From Amaurobius ferox (lineage: Eukaryota > Arthropoda > Arachnida > Araneae > Amaurobiidae): a stretch of DNA of 64,000 bases. Positions 22,330 through 34,662 of this stretch are shown here, one piece after another. The stretch lies in assembly GCA_951213105.1 (NCBI GenBank), contig OX578146.1, positions 50,127,275 to 50,191,274 of the forward strand, read 5' to 3'. The first letter of the stretch is position 1; the number at the start of each line of letters is the position of its first letter. Under the pieces are notes generated by a model. That model saw only the letters and a program-made list of their open reading frames with translations, had not been told where the DNA came from and ran no database searches. Both the position numbers and the translations under genes were made by a program.

Positions 22330-22770
22330 GAATATTTAAACATTACACGGAAATTTAATCTATACACACGAAATCGCACTTAAAAAATAATAAATATTTT
22401 ACAAAAATATTAATTAATAATGAAATATACCGAAAAAAAAAATGAATGTTGTACATTTTTTATTTCACATAATTTGAAATTAAACATGGATTCACATAAT
22501 TTGAAATTAAACATGGATTCACATAATTTGAAATTAAACATGTTTTAACATTGTACAGGAATGTGATCTATACTTGCGAAATCGCACTTAAAAAATAATC
22601 AATATTTTATGAAAATATTGATTAATAACGAAAACTACTACAACGAAATGAATGTTGTGTATTTTTCATTCACATAATTTGAAATTAAACATAGATGGAA
22701 ACGGATGTTTCAACATTACGCGTCAATGTAATGTAATCTATATACGCGAAATCGCACTTATTTAAAGAAG
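22330..22770 (+). repeat. Tandem repeat, ~170-210-bp unit with a 27-bp sub-repeat
   Basis: The word GAAATCGCACTTA recurs near 22370, 22579 and 22747, each time after a similar ATTACNCG...CTATA stretch, so two full units plus an edge are present. Inside the first unit a 27-bp block (TCACATAATTTGAAATTAAA plus CATGGAT) is repeated three times (about 22465-22545). Confidence 0.65.
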
Positions 22771-22779
22771 TATCCATCA

Positions 22780-24750
22780 ACAAAGTGAAAATGAGTCAAC
22801 TTAGTACTGGTACTATGTTTATATAAGGAAGAAACAAAATGGCGGCCGCAAGTTCGATCGAAATTCCCTTTAACAGAGAATTTTTATTAAAAAATCCCTA
22901 ACTTTAGGGACTTAAAAAAAATGAACAAAACCGGGAGATTCTCGCCTAAAATCGGGAAACCGGGAGAAATCACCAAAAGCCGGGAGTTTCCCGGAAAAAC
23001 CACTAGAGTTGGCAGCTATGAATATATCTCGTATATTTTCTGTTTTACAGTTTCGTTGACATGCTCGTTAAAACCGGAGGTTTATAACTTCTTCGCTATA
23101 TCTAGAATCCCGTTATATGAGGGTTGGTTATAAACTACTGCTTGTGTCGTAAATGTAGATAACACAGAAAGTTAATTTTTTAGGTACTTGCAATTTTAAT
23201 CTTATTCCAGAACTTGCGTCTATATAAGAGAAGGGCTAATCCTACTTCCCTCTCTACCCATCTGTCGCCTTTACAATGTTTTTATTCAGGAATTGTATTT
23301 AGATAAGAGATTAGGTAGAATTTTGAAATACATTAGAGTAAAAAAATAAACGACAATTTAAATAAGTTTTTATTATTTTTATTTTTATTTTTATTATTTT
23401 ATTGAGATTTATTCCAAAGTGCATCCACATAGATCAGAAGCATTAAATATATAATTATTATCCTACTCATATAAAGAAAGTTTCTTTATCATATTTCACA
23501 TAAACTAAAAATTTTAAATTTAGTTAAGTGGAACTATTAATTGATTGCAACCTTCGTTAAAGTTGATTTTTATCAACCTTAACGAGGTTTCATTTTCCAG
23601 TTGTTTAAGCATAATTTTTAACTTTTTATACTCCATAGTTATTTTTTATCATTTCTTCTGTTTCCGTATGCTGGTGTTGCAGAAATTTTGATTAGGAAAA
23701 AAAAATTATAGATTTGACCTCAATGGGAAATTCAGATAGTTATAAACCATTTTTCCGCTCTGATTGATGAGAGAAGCAATTTGAAAAAGAAATATTTCGT
23801 TCGTCAACAACATAAAAAGAGTGAATAAAGTAAAGTCAAAAATAGCCTTCTTTGTCATGATAATCCTGGCAGAGCATCTGCACCATAACATGTTTGCAGA
23901 TACGTGTTTGCCTTTGCCGGTATTGTTGTTCTGTCTAATTTATCCTCACAAAGAACGCTATTTTTGTCTTTGAAATCGGTTAGTGCCTTTTTTTTTCACC
24001 TTTGGATGCTGTTAATTGTCATGACAAAATTTATAGTATTTATTTTTAGATTCATATGGTTTTGCAACTCAAATTTTCGTATTTATCTTCAAGAGATGGC
24101 AGCACCAGCAGCAACATTTTAGAGTTTCTGTATACTAATAAGGAAATCGATAAGATTTCAATGAATTTCTAACATATGGTTCCTAAACTCCTTATGGTTC
24201 CTAAATTAGTTCAGCAGTGGAAAAGTAGTGGGAAAAAAAGTAGTAGAGTGAGAGGTGGAAAATTTCGGAAAAGTTTAAAATTTATTAAAGTAAAAATGAT
24301 CATGAACAGTCAACATGTGTAAACATAGGGTTAGGGTGGCCATTAATAAAGTTTTTGAGCCACTGTTATAGCAGAAAAAGTTTCAATTCAATATTTATAT
24401 TTACATAAATAGCTTTTTTGGTCGGATAATCAGATTGAAAAGCTGCTTACATTGGTTATTACGATTATACTTCCATATTTTAACTGTCAGAATTATTCAA
24501 ATTCTAAACATTATTTATAGGGTGTTTATAATTCCAATTTCTAATCCTCTCCTCAATTGATGACTCGAGTCATCAATTGAAAAATATATTTAAAAATAAA
24601 TTTTAAAATAATTTATTATTATTAAAATTATTTATTATTAAAAATATTTAAAAATATATTTTATATATATTTATTTCAAATAAATTTATTATCAAATCTT
24701 TTGAATTTGGACAAAAATAATAAGCATCAAAATATTGTATTAGAGTCCAG
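22780..24750. other. No gene seen
   Basis: AT-rich with no supported feature. Short frames at 22921-23133, 23706-23891 and 23904-24122 show no family resemblance. A TTTTATTTTTA-type low-complexity run lies at 23365-23400. Confidence 0.5.
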
Positions 24751-24759
24751 GAATTAGTG

Positions 24760-24840
24760 CTACCATCTATTTGTTTAATAACAAACACATTTTTAATTCA
24801 TTTCTAGTTCAGTCATCTAACAATAGATAGCAGCACTACA
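24760..24840. repeat. Small inverted repeat with GCTGCCATCTNTTG-type ends
   Basis: GTGCTACCATCTATTTGTT (from 24760) and AACAATAGATAGCAGCAC (to about 24837) are inverted. The ends resemble the GTGCTGCCATCTGTTGTCG block inside the foldback arms elsewhere in this window. A further GTGCTGCCATCTAT word occurs at about 24897. Confidence 0.4.
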
Positions 24841-25072
24841 AAGCTGCCATCATAAACTAATAATAATATATTGGAATTCCATGCTCTCAGTTTTAGTGCT
24901 GCCATCTATGCATAATCATTCAAACTTTTTCTCCATTCTAAATTCTAAATCAAGTATATTTTTTTTCATTTCTTTGTATTTTATTTTATTATATATATCG
25001 TAATTTGCAATTTTTAGTACTATTACAATATTTGCGTGTTTGTGAATCAAATGAAATCAAAGTTTTGAAATG

Positions 25073-25173
25073 TTTTGTGAAATCTAAGATATAAGATTTA
25101 CGACATGAAACGTAAAATGAAAAGTATTACGTTTCATGCCATTAATTTTATGAATATTTTAGATTTCACAAAG
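25073..25173. repeat. Nested imperfect palindrome
   Basis: An outer stem (TTTTGTGAAATCTAA with TTAGATTTCACAAAG) encloses an inner stem (CATGAAACGTAA with TTACGTTTCATG) around AATGAAAAGTA. No flanking duplication was found; it could be a small foldback remnant. Confidence 0.4.
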
Positions 25174-25179
25174 GATAAT

Positions 25180-26535
25180 TTGTTTTAAATAAGTGAATTA
25201 GAGCAATTATAAAACGTTGACACATCGGTCTTGAAATAACACGCGATTTTCAAGGAAAACGATATTAATCCTAAAAATATAAAATGTTGTTTCTGGTATC
25301 ATTTTTACTAGTATACCAATATTTTACTAGTCGTTCTCTAACACAAATTTATACACTTTTACACTTTTTCATTGAATAAGCGCGATCACGGTTTGTTTTC
25401 GACGTATCATAAATCTGTATCCCCGAGCCTCTTATACCCCGAACCTAAATAGATAAAAATGTAAATAATTTTTCTTGCTTTGACGAAAATAGAGCCTAGA
25501 TTATGACTATATAAAAAAATTTCAATAACTTAAAATTTTGAACTTCTTTTCTTCTAAAATACCTGTCAGAGTAAGTGGGTTTTTTTTCTTACTTTCACTC
25601 GAAATATCTTCGAAACCATAAAATGTAGATATAAATAGTAAGCGACAAAAATATATACTTGGAAATTTAGTATATAAATCTATATTAATTAAATAAAAAG
25701 AAGGCTCTTCTAGTTTTCGAGTAATTGTCCTGTCAAGTTAAAGAAAATTGAAAATTTCCCGTTTTTCAAGTTTGTAATGCTTATATCTTAACTAAAAGTG
25801 ATACCTATAAAAAAAAATAAATAAGCATGAAATTATAGCTCTTTAAAAACTCTAAACGTGTATATAATCGGATTTTGGATCAAGCTCTTAGTTTTTGAAG
25901 TACAGTGGTTATTATTTCGATATTTTAGCATTTTAACTTGGGTTTTCCAATGGGTGGGAAAGCTTTAATATTTAAATTATCACGATTGTTGTAACTCAAT
26001 CTGTTTACATTCTCCTTGGTGAAATATTGCGTATTGGTATACGAGAACAAGATGTTTTGTTTTGTTTAAAAAAAAAATAGGAAGTTAGAGATTCTATAGA
26101 TGTTTCATTGGTGAGGTTCAAACAGAATAGATGGAAATATACGTATTCAAGTACATATTGGCAAGTTTATAGATTAACTTGAATGTAGAATCTCGTCAGA
26201 TATATTAGATAAGTTTAATTTATATACATCAAATGAAGTTAGTAAAATAATTGGATATTTTGAGGTGAAGTCTATACTGGAGTTTCCATATGAAATCTGG
26301 ACGAAATCTATGCTGCTAGCTAGCCAGCTGTGAACAGTTAGCGAGTAACTTGTAATGCTTTGAAACAAAACAAATAAATCTGAAAAAATCGAGTAAACTT
26401 ATTGGACTTTACTGGAGTTTTATTATGCAAAATGTTATTCACATAAAGCCATTTCGGCTCCATCGGACTGGAACCACCGCCGATTTTTTTCACAGTGAGC
26501 GATATCTCGAGAAATAATTGAGTGAATGGGATAAA
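25180..26535. other. No gene seen
   Basis: AT-rich non-coding sequence. No feature could be supported. Confidence 0.5.
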
Positions 26536-26539
26536 ATTT

Positions 26540-26710
26540 AATTCCAATTGGTAAATGCATTAAGCAATTGGTAATAATTCCAATTGGTAATCAGCAAATT
26601 ATATTGGTAATATTAAATTGGTAATAATTCCATTAATAAGCAATTGGTAATAATTCCAATAATGGCAATAAGCAATTGGTAATAATTCCAATTGGTAAAT
26701 GCAATGGATT
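26540..26710. repeat. Degenerate tandem repeat, CAATTGGTAATAATTC unit
   Basis: The words GCAATTGGTAATAATTCC and CCAATTGGTAA alternate six or more times. Each contains the CCAATTGG/CAATTG palindrome, so the array can fold in several ways. Confidence 0.6.
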
Positions 26711-26749
26711 ATAAATGAGATTGAATCCTAAGAAGACTCCTGTTCTTTC

Positions 26750-27235
26750 TTTGTTCCTTATATTTTTATATAGAAAAAAAAGAATTCTGAAAATTTTTAA
26801 ATTCGAAATTTTGACTGAAGAACATGTTTTAAGACGTCTTTAACCCATTTTGAACACTTTTGAGTAAATATTCGTATGTGTTTGTGATGACAATAACTCT
26901 GAAACAAATTTAGCAAATCGAATGAAATTTTATACAAATGTTTCAGTCAGTAAACAGCAGAGGCTTATCGATGTTCATGTTGGAAGAACCAAGGAAAAGA
27001 CCACCATTTTGTAAATGTATGGTTTCAGTTTCGTTTTTCGAAAATTGAGTAGAAATCATAAAAAATTATATATGTAAAATATTGTTGCGAAAATAGTCAT
27101 TTCTTACGTGCCTTTTGTTCAGCATAAGAGAAAAACATAATTTACAAAACCTTAACACACGCCATTCTCGAGATACTGTATGCTTTTTTAATCTAAGATG
27201 GAAAAACATCCTAAGATGGTATATATATTCACTAT
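26750..27235 (+). mobile_element. Strongly diverged family A-like remnant
   Basis: The order of blocks follows family A: GACAATAACTCTGAAAC, then CGAATGAAATTTTATAC, then GCGAAAATAGTCATTTCTTACG, then CCATTCTCGAGATACTGTA, all diverged. The termini are not recognisable, and a (TG)n tract is nearly absent (GTATGTGTTTGTG). Confidence 0.45.
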
Positions 27236-27449
27236 TAATAAATATATAAATGATTTATAATTATAACCAGAAATAAATGGATTCCAGTATTTAGATTCAT
27301 TGTGAACTCCTAAAACTTGAACACAAAAAATAGTTAATTAACAGAACCCTTTGTCGTTGGATCATTTTCCTAAACCTCATATCCTCTTATCCACATGACG
27401 GTAAACCTCTTATCCTCGTATCCACACAAACAGACACAGATTACAGTTA

Positions 27450-27560
27450 AAACATTCAGTTCCCACTCGAGGATACGCGTGAATCCGTTGCCGAAAACTT
27501 GAATTCGAATTTTCGACCTATCACGATAGTTTCCTTCTGCATTATACTATGCCTGTAAAG
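27450..27560 (-). mobile_element. Diverged family A-like 5' end
   Basis: GAAAACTTGAATTCGAATTTTCGACCTATCACGATAGTTTCCTTCTGCATTATAC-type sequence matches, inverted, the first 70 bases of family A, with a decayed palindrome. The rest of the element is not seen in this orientation. Confidence 0.4.
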
Positions 27561-27564
27561 AAGC

Positions 27565-30260
27565 TAATGAAAGATAAAATTAAAATAATTTCGTCAAAAA
27601 CAGCATATAAAACAACGTATCGACATATTTCAAAGGGGAAAAAAAAAAAAGCAGCATATGTACAGCTGAAACAGCTGCTAATAAAAGAAATTAAAATAAC
27701 TTCGTTAAAAGCAGCATATGAAACGAAACTAAACGTAAAAGTTATACACTTAATTTTGTTTTACATGCTGCTTTTAATGAAGTTATTCCTTTAGCAGCAG
27801 TTTATTAGCTACTATAGTTCTTTAGCTATTATTTGAGCAGTGACTTGACACTGACTTAACACTTGGATCCTGCATAATATTTAATTTAGATTAAATAAAA
27901 TTATATTTCCAATGTAATAGGAAGGTTGAAGACCTTCTTATACTTGTATTAACTTGATCAAAGTGTAGCATTTTCTTATGATCTGAGTTGTCATTTTTTT
28001 TCTTTTTAAATATGTCAGTTCCTCCCCAAACTTTTAAAAACTGAATCCAGTCCATCCTAGTCTGAATTTTTCTAAAAAAAATCGTGTCTATTGCATGCTG
28101 AGCTCCCCTCCCCCCTCCCCCCTCCCCTCCGAGTTTGGTCGGTAAAAGGCTGATGTCCAGTTTCATAGGTCTTGAGTTTGAGGTCTTGAAAAGGCATAAC
28201 CAGCGCTACTAACAGAATTTTCGGGTTATCTCTATGCAGCAAATGCGCTCCCTAATACTCTCCTATTTTACAAGCACCGATTAGCTATTTTACAAATAAT
28301 TTACCTTTTTTTATATAAACTCCTTATGCGGTCCAGGTTTAAAGATTCCCAGACCCCTACCTAAGCAATGCACCCCCCCCCCGAACCCCCAACCCCACTC
28401 TCCCTCATATCGGCGACTCTGAGCACAACTTATTAAGCACTTATTGCTTTATTTTTAAGAAAAAGGATTTGAAGGCCAAAAACTTATCAGCCTCAACCAC
28501 ATAAACATTCAAATTGCATCAATACTAATATATTTGTAATCGTATTATGGCAACGATATCTATTTCTTACAATTGCCCTTTAATGGAAATATCGGCTTTA
28601 AACTGTCCTACCTAAGACGCGAATGACGAAGATAAATGTTATAAACAATGAGCAAAGGGAAACAGGGCGAAAATTGGAAAAAAAACATCAACGCCCTGTT
28701 TCGGTGGAAACCCGCGCCACCCAATGTTAGGTGTCAACACCTGGCTATTGTTACTTCATCAAGTCCAATTGTGGAGAAAAAACACAGAAAACAAAATACA
28801 AAAAATACAAGTAACTTTTCAGTGCCGTACAAAATTCAGTTGAGAAATAAAATTTATTATGTATACTGTCGTTTTATATCAGCAACCCCTCTATTCATTT
28901 CATACACGATTTATAGTCTGTGCGAAATCAGAATATTAATGGTAAGATTATAGATTTAAATAATACAAGTTGCTGCAAATAGTCTTTAGCCTCTATAAAC
29001 AGTCTTATATAGTTGCGATTAAAAGAAAGCATGCAACATTTCATGTAATTCGATCGTTATCCCTGTGGAGATAGTAAACATTTTACTTTTCGTAAAATAT
29101 TTAATATCGCAAGAATGACTCGTGATAACTACAAACAATAGCATCCATTTGTTTCTGATGAAAGGTACTTACAATGTTCTTACTCATTTAATAATAGTGA
29201 ACATATTTATATTTTAATATTTTATATAATTTATAATTTATTTATAGTTGGCTACACGTTCATATTTAATAAAATTTGTGTCAAATTAAATAAATTTTCT
29301 TTAGTAGACATACATAAGTATGTCTGTTAAAGAAAATTTATATATTTATTTCATGATATGATTTTCGATTTTATTTTTCAAAGCAATTGCCAAAGCCATT
29401 ATGGACAAACAGTTCTATCACTTGAGTCGACATCGTAAAGGCCCGAAATAAAGGTGTTTATAAATTTAAAATACAGCATTTACACATAAAGGAAATAAAA
29501 AGAATCAACTTATTTACAAAAAAAAAAACGGTGAAACGTATTGACAAATAAAAATGAACTAAGTAATCAAAAATATTATAAATAGCAACAAGATCGTATA
29601 AGCGCATCAAACCGAACGCACGTTAAACAAATAAGCTGAATCGCGTAAAACGATCACATTTGCGGTCACCGAGATTAATTTGATAACTAAGGATAATTTG
29701 ATGCGGAAAACGTTAAAAATCAGCTTAGAAGACTAAGAGTAAAGCTTCCTTTTTCAAAAGTTAAGAGAAAACACGGTTACTTTAAAGGGCAAAATGGTTT
29801 AGTGCGAATGACGTTTTTTTTTTGCTTTTTTTGTGGGTAGTTTTTCTCTTTAAATGTTTTCAGAACAGTTCAAAAGATTAAAATATCGAAATTAGAACTA
29901 TCTTTTCAAAATACTTCAAAATATTAATATATCGGAATTAAAACAATTATGTTTCTCAATATTCTAATGTTTTTGAATTGTTTTGAAATGCTTGAAACTT
30001 TTGATCTGTTTTGAAATGCTTGAATCTTTTGAACTGTTTTGAATTAAGAATGTAATCCGAAATTCAATTATGCATCCTTCTAGAGCTTTCAAAAGACTAC
30101 AAATTAGATTAGATGCTTACTATTCATAGCTATCTTATCTCTTTTAGTTGCTTCGAGATATAAGCATTGCAAACACTGAAAACGAAAAAATTTTAATCTT
30201 CTTTAACTTGGCAAGATGATTCCTCAGAAATTACAAAAGCTTTGGTTAAAAAAAAAAAAA
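27565..30260. other. No gene seen; local inverted repeat and C-runs
   Basis: AT-rich non-coding sequence. A 20-base inverted pair (AACTTCGTTAAAAGCAGCAT near 27700, its inverse near 27770) explains the lysine-rich frame at 27549-27794. C-rich runs lie at 28104-28130 and 28371-28384. No family resemblance was found in the frames at 27891-28166 or 28648-28953. Confidence 0.5.
29292..29339. repeat. 22-bp stem hairpin with four-base loop
   Basis: Arms 29292-29313 and 29318-29339 pair over all 22 positions if two adjacent G-U pairs are allowed (AAATTTTCTTTA and AGACATAC blocks with their inverses), around the loop ATAA. The context is unique AT-rich DNA. Confidence 0.55.
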
Positions 30261-30268
30261 ATTATTAA

Positions 30269-30690
30269 GGGTGAGCGGCAGTAAATCTTCTTTCACACAC
30301 ATTTTTCGCCGAAATTCAGCTCAAACAGTTGCGAAATATTTTCAGAAAAATAAAATGCAACGTATAGATTATATTAAAACTAAATTGCATACTCAATAAA
30401 ATATAGAATATATATTTTTTTGTAATCCAAAATATTTTTGGTGCTGCCATCTGTTGTCGTAATTTAATTCATACCGACTACTTTTATTTTTAATCAACAT
30501 TTTTAAATGTCTATTCCTTCTAATATAGTATTAAATACAACAAGAGATCCATATATAATAATGCCACAATCAAGAAAAGGTAATTTTTCATTCTATAAAT
30601 TTGATAAGGGGATCTGAATGTACGTATATTACTGAAGACTGCAGTCTTGTCTTCAAATTCCTTTGTCTTTAAGTCCAAGTTCACTTTGAT
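30269..30690 (+). mobile_element. Foldback element copy A, left arm and loop only
   Basis: Starts after TTAA (30265-30268) with GGGTGAGCGGCAGTAAAT. It follows the foldback left arm (GCCGAAATTC, CAAACAGTTGCGAAATATTT, GTGCTGCCATCTGTTGTCG) and most of the loop, then stops abruptly near 30690 (AGTCCAAGTTCA). The right arm is missing. Confidence 0.65.
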
Positions 30691-30694
30691 TTTA

Positions 30695-31370
30695 TTTTTC
30701 AAGGCATACAACTTCATAATATGGAAGAAATGATGTCCTTGAAAAATAATTGCATGGTACTTGAAAGTCCTTGAAAAGTGCTTGAAATTTTTTAAGAAAA
30801 GTGCACTCACCCTGCTAAACATAAAGTGCCTAAATTCTAATTTCCGTCCTGCTGAAAAGCAAGCAATCAAAACAGACACAAAAGTAAAAGGTAAATAGCA
30901 CTTTAATTCGAATAAACTACACGATTTCTTTCCTGAATAAGTAAACTTAAATACATATTGCTTGTACATATACAGAAATGCAGAGGCTGTTTACACGTTA
31001 TTAGAACGATTTTATTGCAAAAAATAACAAAATTTAAATTATTTCAAAACATTATTGTGGAAACAGATTATTTTATAAAAGCTAAATTATCGTTTTTTGT
31101 TGTTAAACTTTGTTTATTTTAAAAATGGTGCACGTAAATAAAATTTGAATTAAAGGCTACATCTGTGCTCTTTCCGACGAAAAATATTATTATTCTGTAA
31201 ATACAAAACACTGTGAAAACCATGAAATTAGTATTTTTAAAGTCAAAATAAGCAATATTATTGATAATAAGGGGAAAAGCGTCAGGCATTGCTTTTAACC
31301 GGAAAAAAAGCAACGAACCCATAGAAGACACGCACATTTGCGACTATTTAAAAAATTAAGTCTCTTGTCT
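30695..31370. other. No gene seen; dispersed-repeat-like phrase at 30745-30800
   Basis: TACTTGAAAGTCCTTGAAAAGTGCTTGAAATT-type wording at 30751-30790 looks like a short repetitive phrase I have seen in animal repeats. No element boundaries were found. The minus-strand frame at 30520-30969 has no family resemblance. Confidence 0.35.
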
Positions 31371-31379
31371 CAGAAGAAA

Positions 31380-32330
31380 ACCCACTCACTCGAAGACCAA
31401 TTGCAGAGTCTTTAAATGCCTCTGTAGCGACTGTAAACAAAATAATAAATAAGATTTAAATCTTCAAATGTTAAAAAGAATAATATGTTTAGAAGTGTTT
31501 TGCCTCGACGTGTGGCTGGGCTTAGAGCACGCTGTAATATCCTCTAAGAAACTCATTTAGTCGATGACAGATGGAAATATATTGTGACAATTAATGAAGC
31601 ATTTGAATGACTGTAATAAAAAAAAAAGATCGATTTTCTATCGTAAAAGAGGAGAAAAAAAGACCTAAAGATTTGGTTCCAAGAATCAAAAGAAAGTTTC
31701 AGTAAAGTATTCATTATTATTGCTGGCTATTTGCACACCGATAAATTAAAGTTAAGGAAATCCGAAAAAAATATCAAAATAAATTCAACATATTACCAAT
31801 CCCATATTTTAATTACTTTATTTAAAGAAGAAACACCATCCCTTTATCCACAGGGTCTTAATAGAGTAGAACTTCATCAGGATAAATCTACCGGCCACAC
31901 ATCAAAATCTACCGCTAAATTTCCTGAAAAAATGACAAACGATACATGTATTAAAGCTATACCTTTTGTTCATACTCTTTCAAAGTCCCCTGATGTGCCA
32001 CCAATGGATTATTGCGCTTATGGATTGTTAAAAAAAGAACTTTCTAAACGTAGTCGAAACGCAATCGACTTTCTAAACGAACTTCGAAAACTGGAGTTAC
32101 GATTTTCTCTACTTTCCCTATACATTACCATTTATGGTAGGAAAGTAAAAATTACTCCATTTAAAAAATTCCAATACCGCTAAATTTCCCGAAAAAATGA
32201 CAAAAGATACAGGTATTAAAGCAGTACCTTTTGCTCATACTCCTACAAAGTCCCCTGATGTGTCACCAATGGATTATTGTGCTTTGGATTGTTAAAAAGA
32301 GAACTTTCTGAAGACAGATCTTAACAATGG
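31380..32330 (+). pseudogene. Mariner-type (IS630/Tc1/mariner) transposase pseudogene
   Basis: Pieces in different frames make up a decayed transposase. A helix-turn-helix segment reads RPIAESLNASVATVNKII (about 31393-31448). A first catalytic region reads IVTINEAFE (about 31579-31605), with N where the family has D. A second reads VELHQDKSTGHTSKSTAKF (from about 31866). A third reads SKSPDVPPMDYCAYGLL (about 31980-32030), whose aspartate suggests a D-D-D rather than D-D-E type. Stops and frameshifts are frequent. From about 32168 the sequence repeats the 31908-32050 part, so the 3' end is partly duplicated. No terminal repeats were identified. Confidence 0.65.
32110..32147 (+). repeat. Solo family A-type 5' hairpin
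   Basis: TACTTTCCCTATACATTACC...GGTAGGAAAGTA is the start palindrome of the family A subtype also seen at 33389-33450, but no element body follows. It lies exactly between the transposase pseudogene and the partial repeat of its 3' end. Confidence 0.45.
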
Positions 32331-32743
32331 ATGGATTATGGAAAACTGTGAACGGGGAGTGAAATAAAATCCCACTCATAACTTTAAGAAAAGCTCTTTT
32401 ATCTTGGAAATATCAAGACATAGAATGTTTTCATTTGCGAACAATAACGGCAAAAGTGAGTTACACTTTTTCATGACATTCAGTTCCCAAGTATACCCCC
32501 CTCCCCCTACGTAGTGATTTACGTATAATTCAATTACGTGTGGTCTACGTATGGAAGATGTGGCTATAACTGTTCATATCTCTTCTGATGCGATGTTCCT
32601 GTCTCTAAAAAACCCTCCCCGTTTTCATTTGCGAGCAGTAACGGCAAGAGTTGGTTGCACTTTTTCGTGAGATTTAATTCCTAAATTTGCTCCCCCCCCC
32701 CCTCGCTCCTCTTATCTAGTGCGGGAAAGACGTAGGCCTGCAT

Positions 32744-32783
32744 CAAAAAATCTGATGTGGGCAGCACATGACTTTCCTTACAG
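32744..32783 (-). mobile_element. Family A 3'-terminal fragment
   Basis: About 40 bp matching the family's last bases (AATCTGATGTGGGCAGCACA, then TGACTTTCC), with A-rich flank outside as in full copies. The body is absent. Confidence 0.6.
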
Positions 32784-32919
32784 ACTTAAATTCACTTTCT
32801 CATTATTTATTTTATGATTCATTAAATTGAGTTTTATTGCAAGAAATAACACGCATATTTATTTCAAATGACACTGAATATGCACTTTTAAATCAATTTC
32901 CGTTTTCATTTAGTAACTG

Positions 32920-33450
32920 GACTTACTTTCAAAGGTGGCGTAGGAAAAATGCGAAAAAAAAAAAAAAAACTAAAATATCTCGAGAACGGCTGATCCAAGA
33001 GTAATGGAGTTGATCTTATTCTTTTTATCGTCAAAAATGACGTCCAAAACAAGCATTTAATGTACACATTTGAGCATACGTAATCCATTATTTTAGGTTT
33101 TGATGATTTTAGCGAGCCATTTTGTAAAATAAAGAATATAGGCTCTGTTTTTCCGAATCGTATCAAAACCTAATCAGCATCAGGGTCGCGCACAAGTGTC
33201 TTACCTACCAAATTTTATGAAATTTTGTCCATTCGTTTATGAGTTAGAGTGGATACATACATTGCACAGACAAACAAACACACAGACACACACACACACA
33301 CACGCTAAAAATAGTTTTTTTGTATTCTATGGTATTTGAAACGTGTAGATCCGTCGAAAACTCGAGTTGCGATTTTCGACACAATTTCAATACTTTCCCT
33401 ATACATTCCCTATTACATACTTTCCCTATACATTACATTAGGAAAAGTAA
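32920..33450 (-). mobile_element. Diverged family A-like element
   Basis: On the minus strand the order is a TTTCCTAATGTAATG-type start palindrome near 33450-33389, a CGAAAATCGCAACTCGAGTTT block, a (TG)n tract (33303-33281), ATAAACGAATGGACAAAATTTC, and an AGCCGTTCTCGAGATATTTT block near 32975-32996. It is the same layout as family A but strongly diverged (a second subfamily). Confidence 0.5.
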
Positions 33451-33469
33451 CGAAATGTGACAGTAACTA

Positions 33470-33850
33470 AATTAAGTGTCACATTTCATTGACTTAATTC
33501 TTAAACCTCTACCTATTTGTATACAAAACATATCAACTGGTACTGAAATTATTGAATTTTAACTTCAGTGGTACGCATTGATGAAAAGACGATGAACCCC
33601 TGTTGGAGAGTATTGTCTTTATAAATCGACCTTATCAATCGATTATTAATCGACTTATTAATCTTATTAATCGACCTTGAAACTGTTAAAGAAAGCTCTT
33701 ATTTTATACAATAAAGGGTTGTTGGCGTGCGGTTGTTTTGTTTAGAAATGCTAAAATAAATTGTTATATGCACAGTAATCTAATGCAGCGTGATCAAAAT
33801 GCTCTTCGCCAGTAACAATGCCCATTTGCATTCAAGACACAATATGACAG
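33470..33850. other. No gene seen
   Basis: AT-rich. A short run of TTATTAATCGAC-type repeats lies at 33620-33675. Confidence 0.5.
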
Positions 33851-34235
33851 CGTGTTTTGAAAAGCATTGCAGATGTCACCATAGTACAGTCCCTGATGGA
33901 ACGATTTTTTGACAGATATGTATTGCCGTACGCGTTTCGTGTCCTTGCGTTGCTGGCATCGATTTCTACTTATTGCACAAAAATCTACAACTTTGCAGTT
34001 GTTTTTCTTTTTCGTTCATTTGAAATAGGGATAGAATATGGCAGCATACTTTGAAAAGCAGATGTCACCTTGTTACAGTCCCTAATGAATCGAGCTTTTG
34101 ACAGATATACATTGCCTTCCGTATACGCATTTCATGCCTTCCTGGTGTCGATTTCTACTTCTTACACAATATTCTACAACTTTGTAGTTTTTTCCCGTCT
34201 ATCCCGCTTTGTTGCCGAGTGCGTTATCTTAAATT
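33850..34235 (+). repeat. ~190-bp tandem duplication
   Basis: Two adjacent units share TTTTGAAAAGCA, GCAGATGTCACC, ACAGTCCCTGATGGAACGA / CCCTAATGAATCGAGC, GACAGATATRYATTGCC, TCGATTTCTACTT and CTACAACTTTG. The following 34240-34370 resembles 51865-51990, which may be the end of an LTR-like sequence. Confidence 0.55.
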
Positions 34236-34409
34236 CTCCGCTAAGGGCGTTGCAATTCCTTTCATTCGATCGGTCATGGTAAGTTTACTACAGATAGACC
34301 TAAAGTGTACGGTCGCAGACCTTTCCTTACAAAGTTATTAGAGGGCTTAAAGACTTTCCTAGGAACTCTGTGTTTGATTTCATGCTTTTGAGATGAAGCG
34401 GTGAACTGC

Positions 34410-34513
34410 AAGTAGCAACCTAAAGTAGCAACCTGAAGTAGCAACCTAAAGTAGCAACCTGAAGTAGTAACCTAAAGTAGCAACCTGAAATAGCAACCTA
34501 AAGTAGCAACCTG
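34410..34513 (+). repeat. 13-bp tandem repeat with a 26-bp higher-order period
   Basis: Eight units of AAGTAGCAACCTR in which the last base alternates A, G, A, G strictly, giving four 26-bp dimers. Two units carry one further substitution each. Confidence 0.9.
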
Positions 34514-34662
34514 AAGTCTTCCAACATACAATCAGATGGAAATACTGAAATATTGTCCTTAGAAGTTCAGTTATAATTTGAAAATTGTAAAAAGCTTAGA
34601 GGGTGGGGAATTGGGATGAACGAAAATTTTATAGAAAACAGAAAAATATATTTTTAATTTTT

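Noticed and set aside
27549..27794. Lysine-rich 81-codon open frame
   Set aside because: Explained by a local direct and inverted repeat of AATAACTTCGTTAAAAGCAG-type sequence.
34410..34513. CRISPR array
   Set aside because: Contiguous 13-bp tandem repeat without spacers, in animal DNA.
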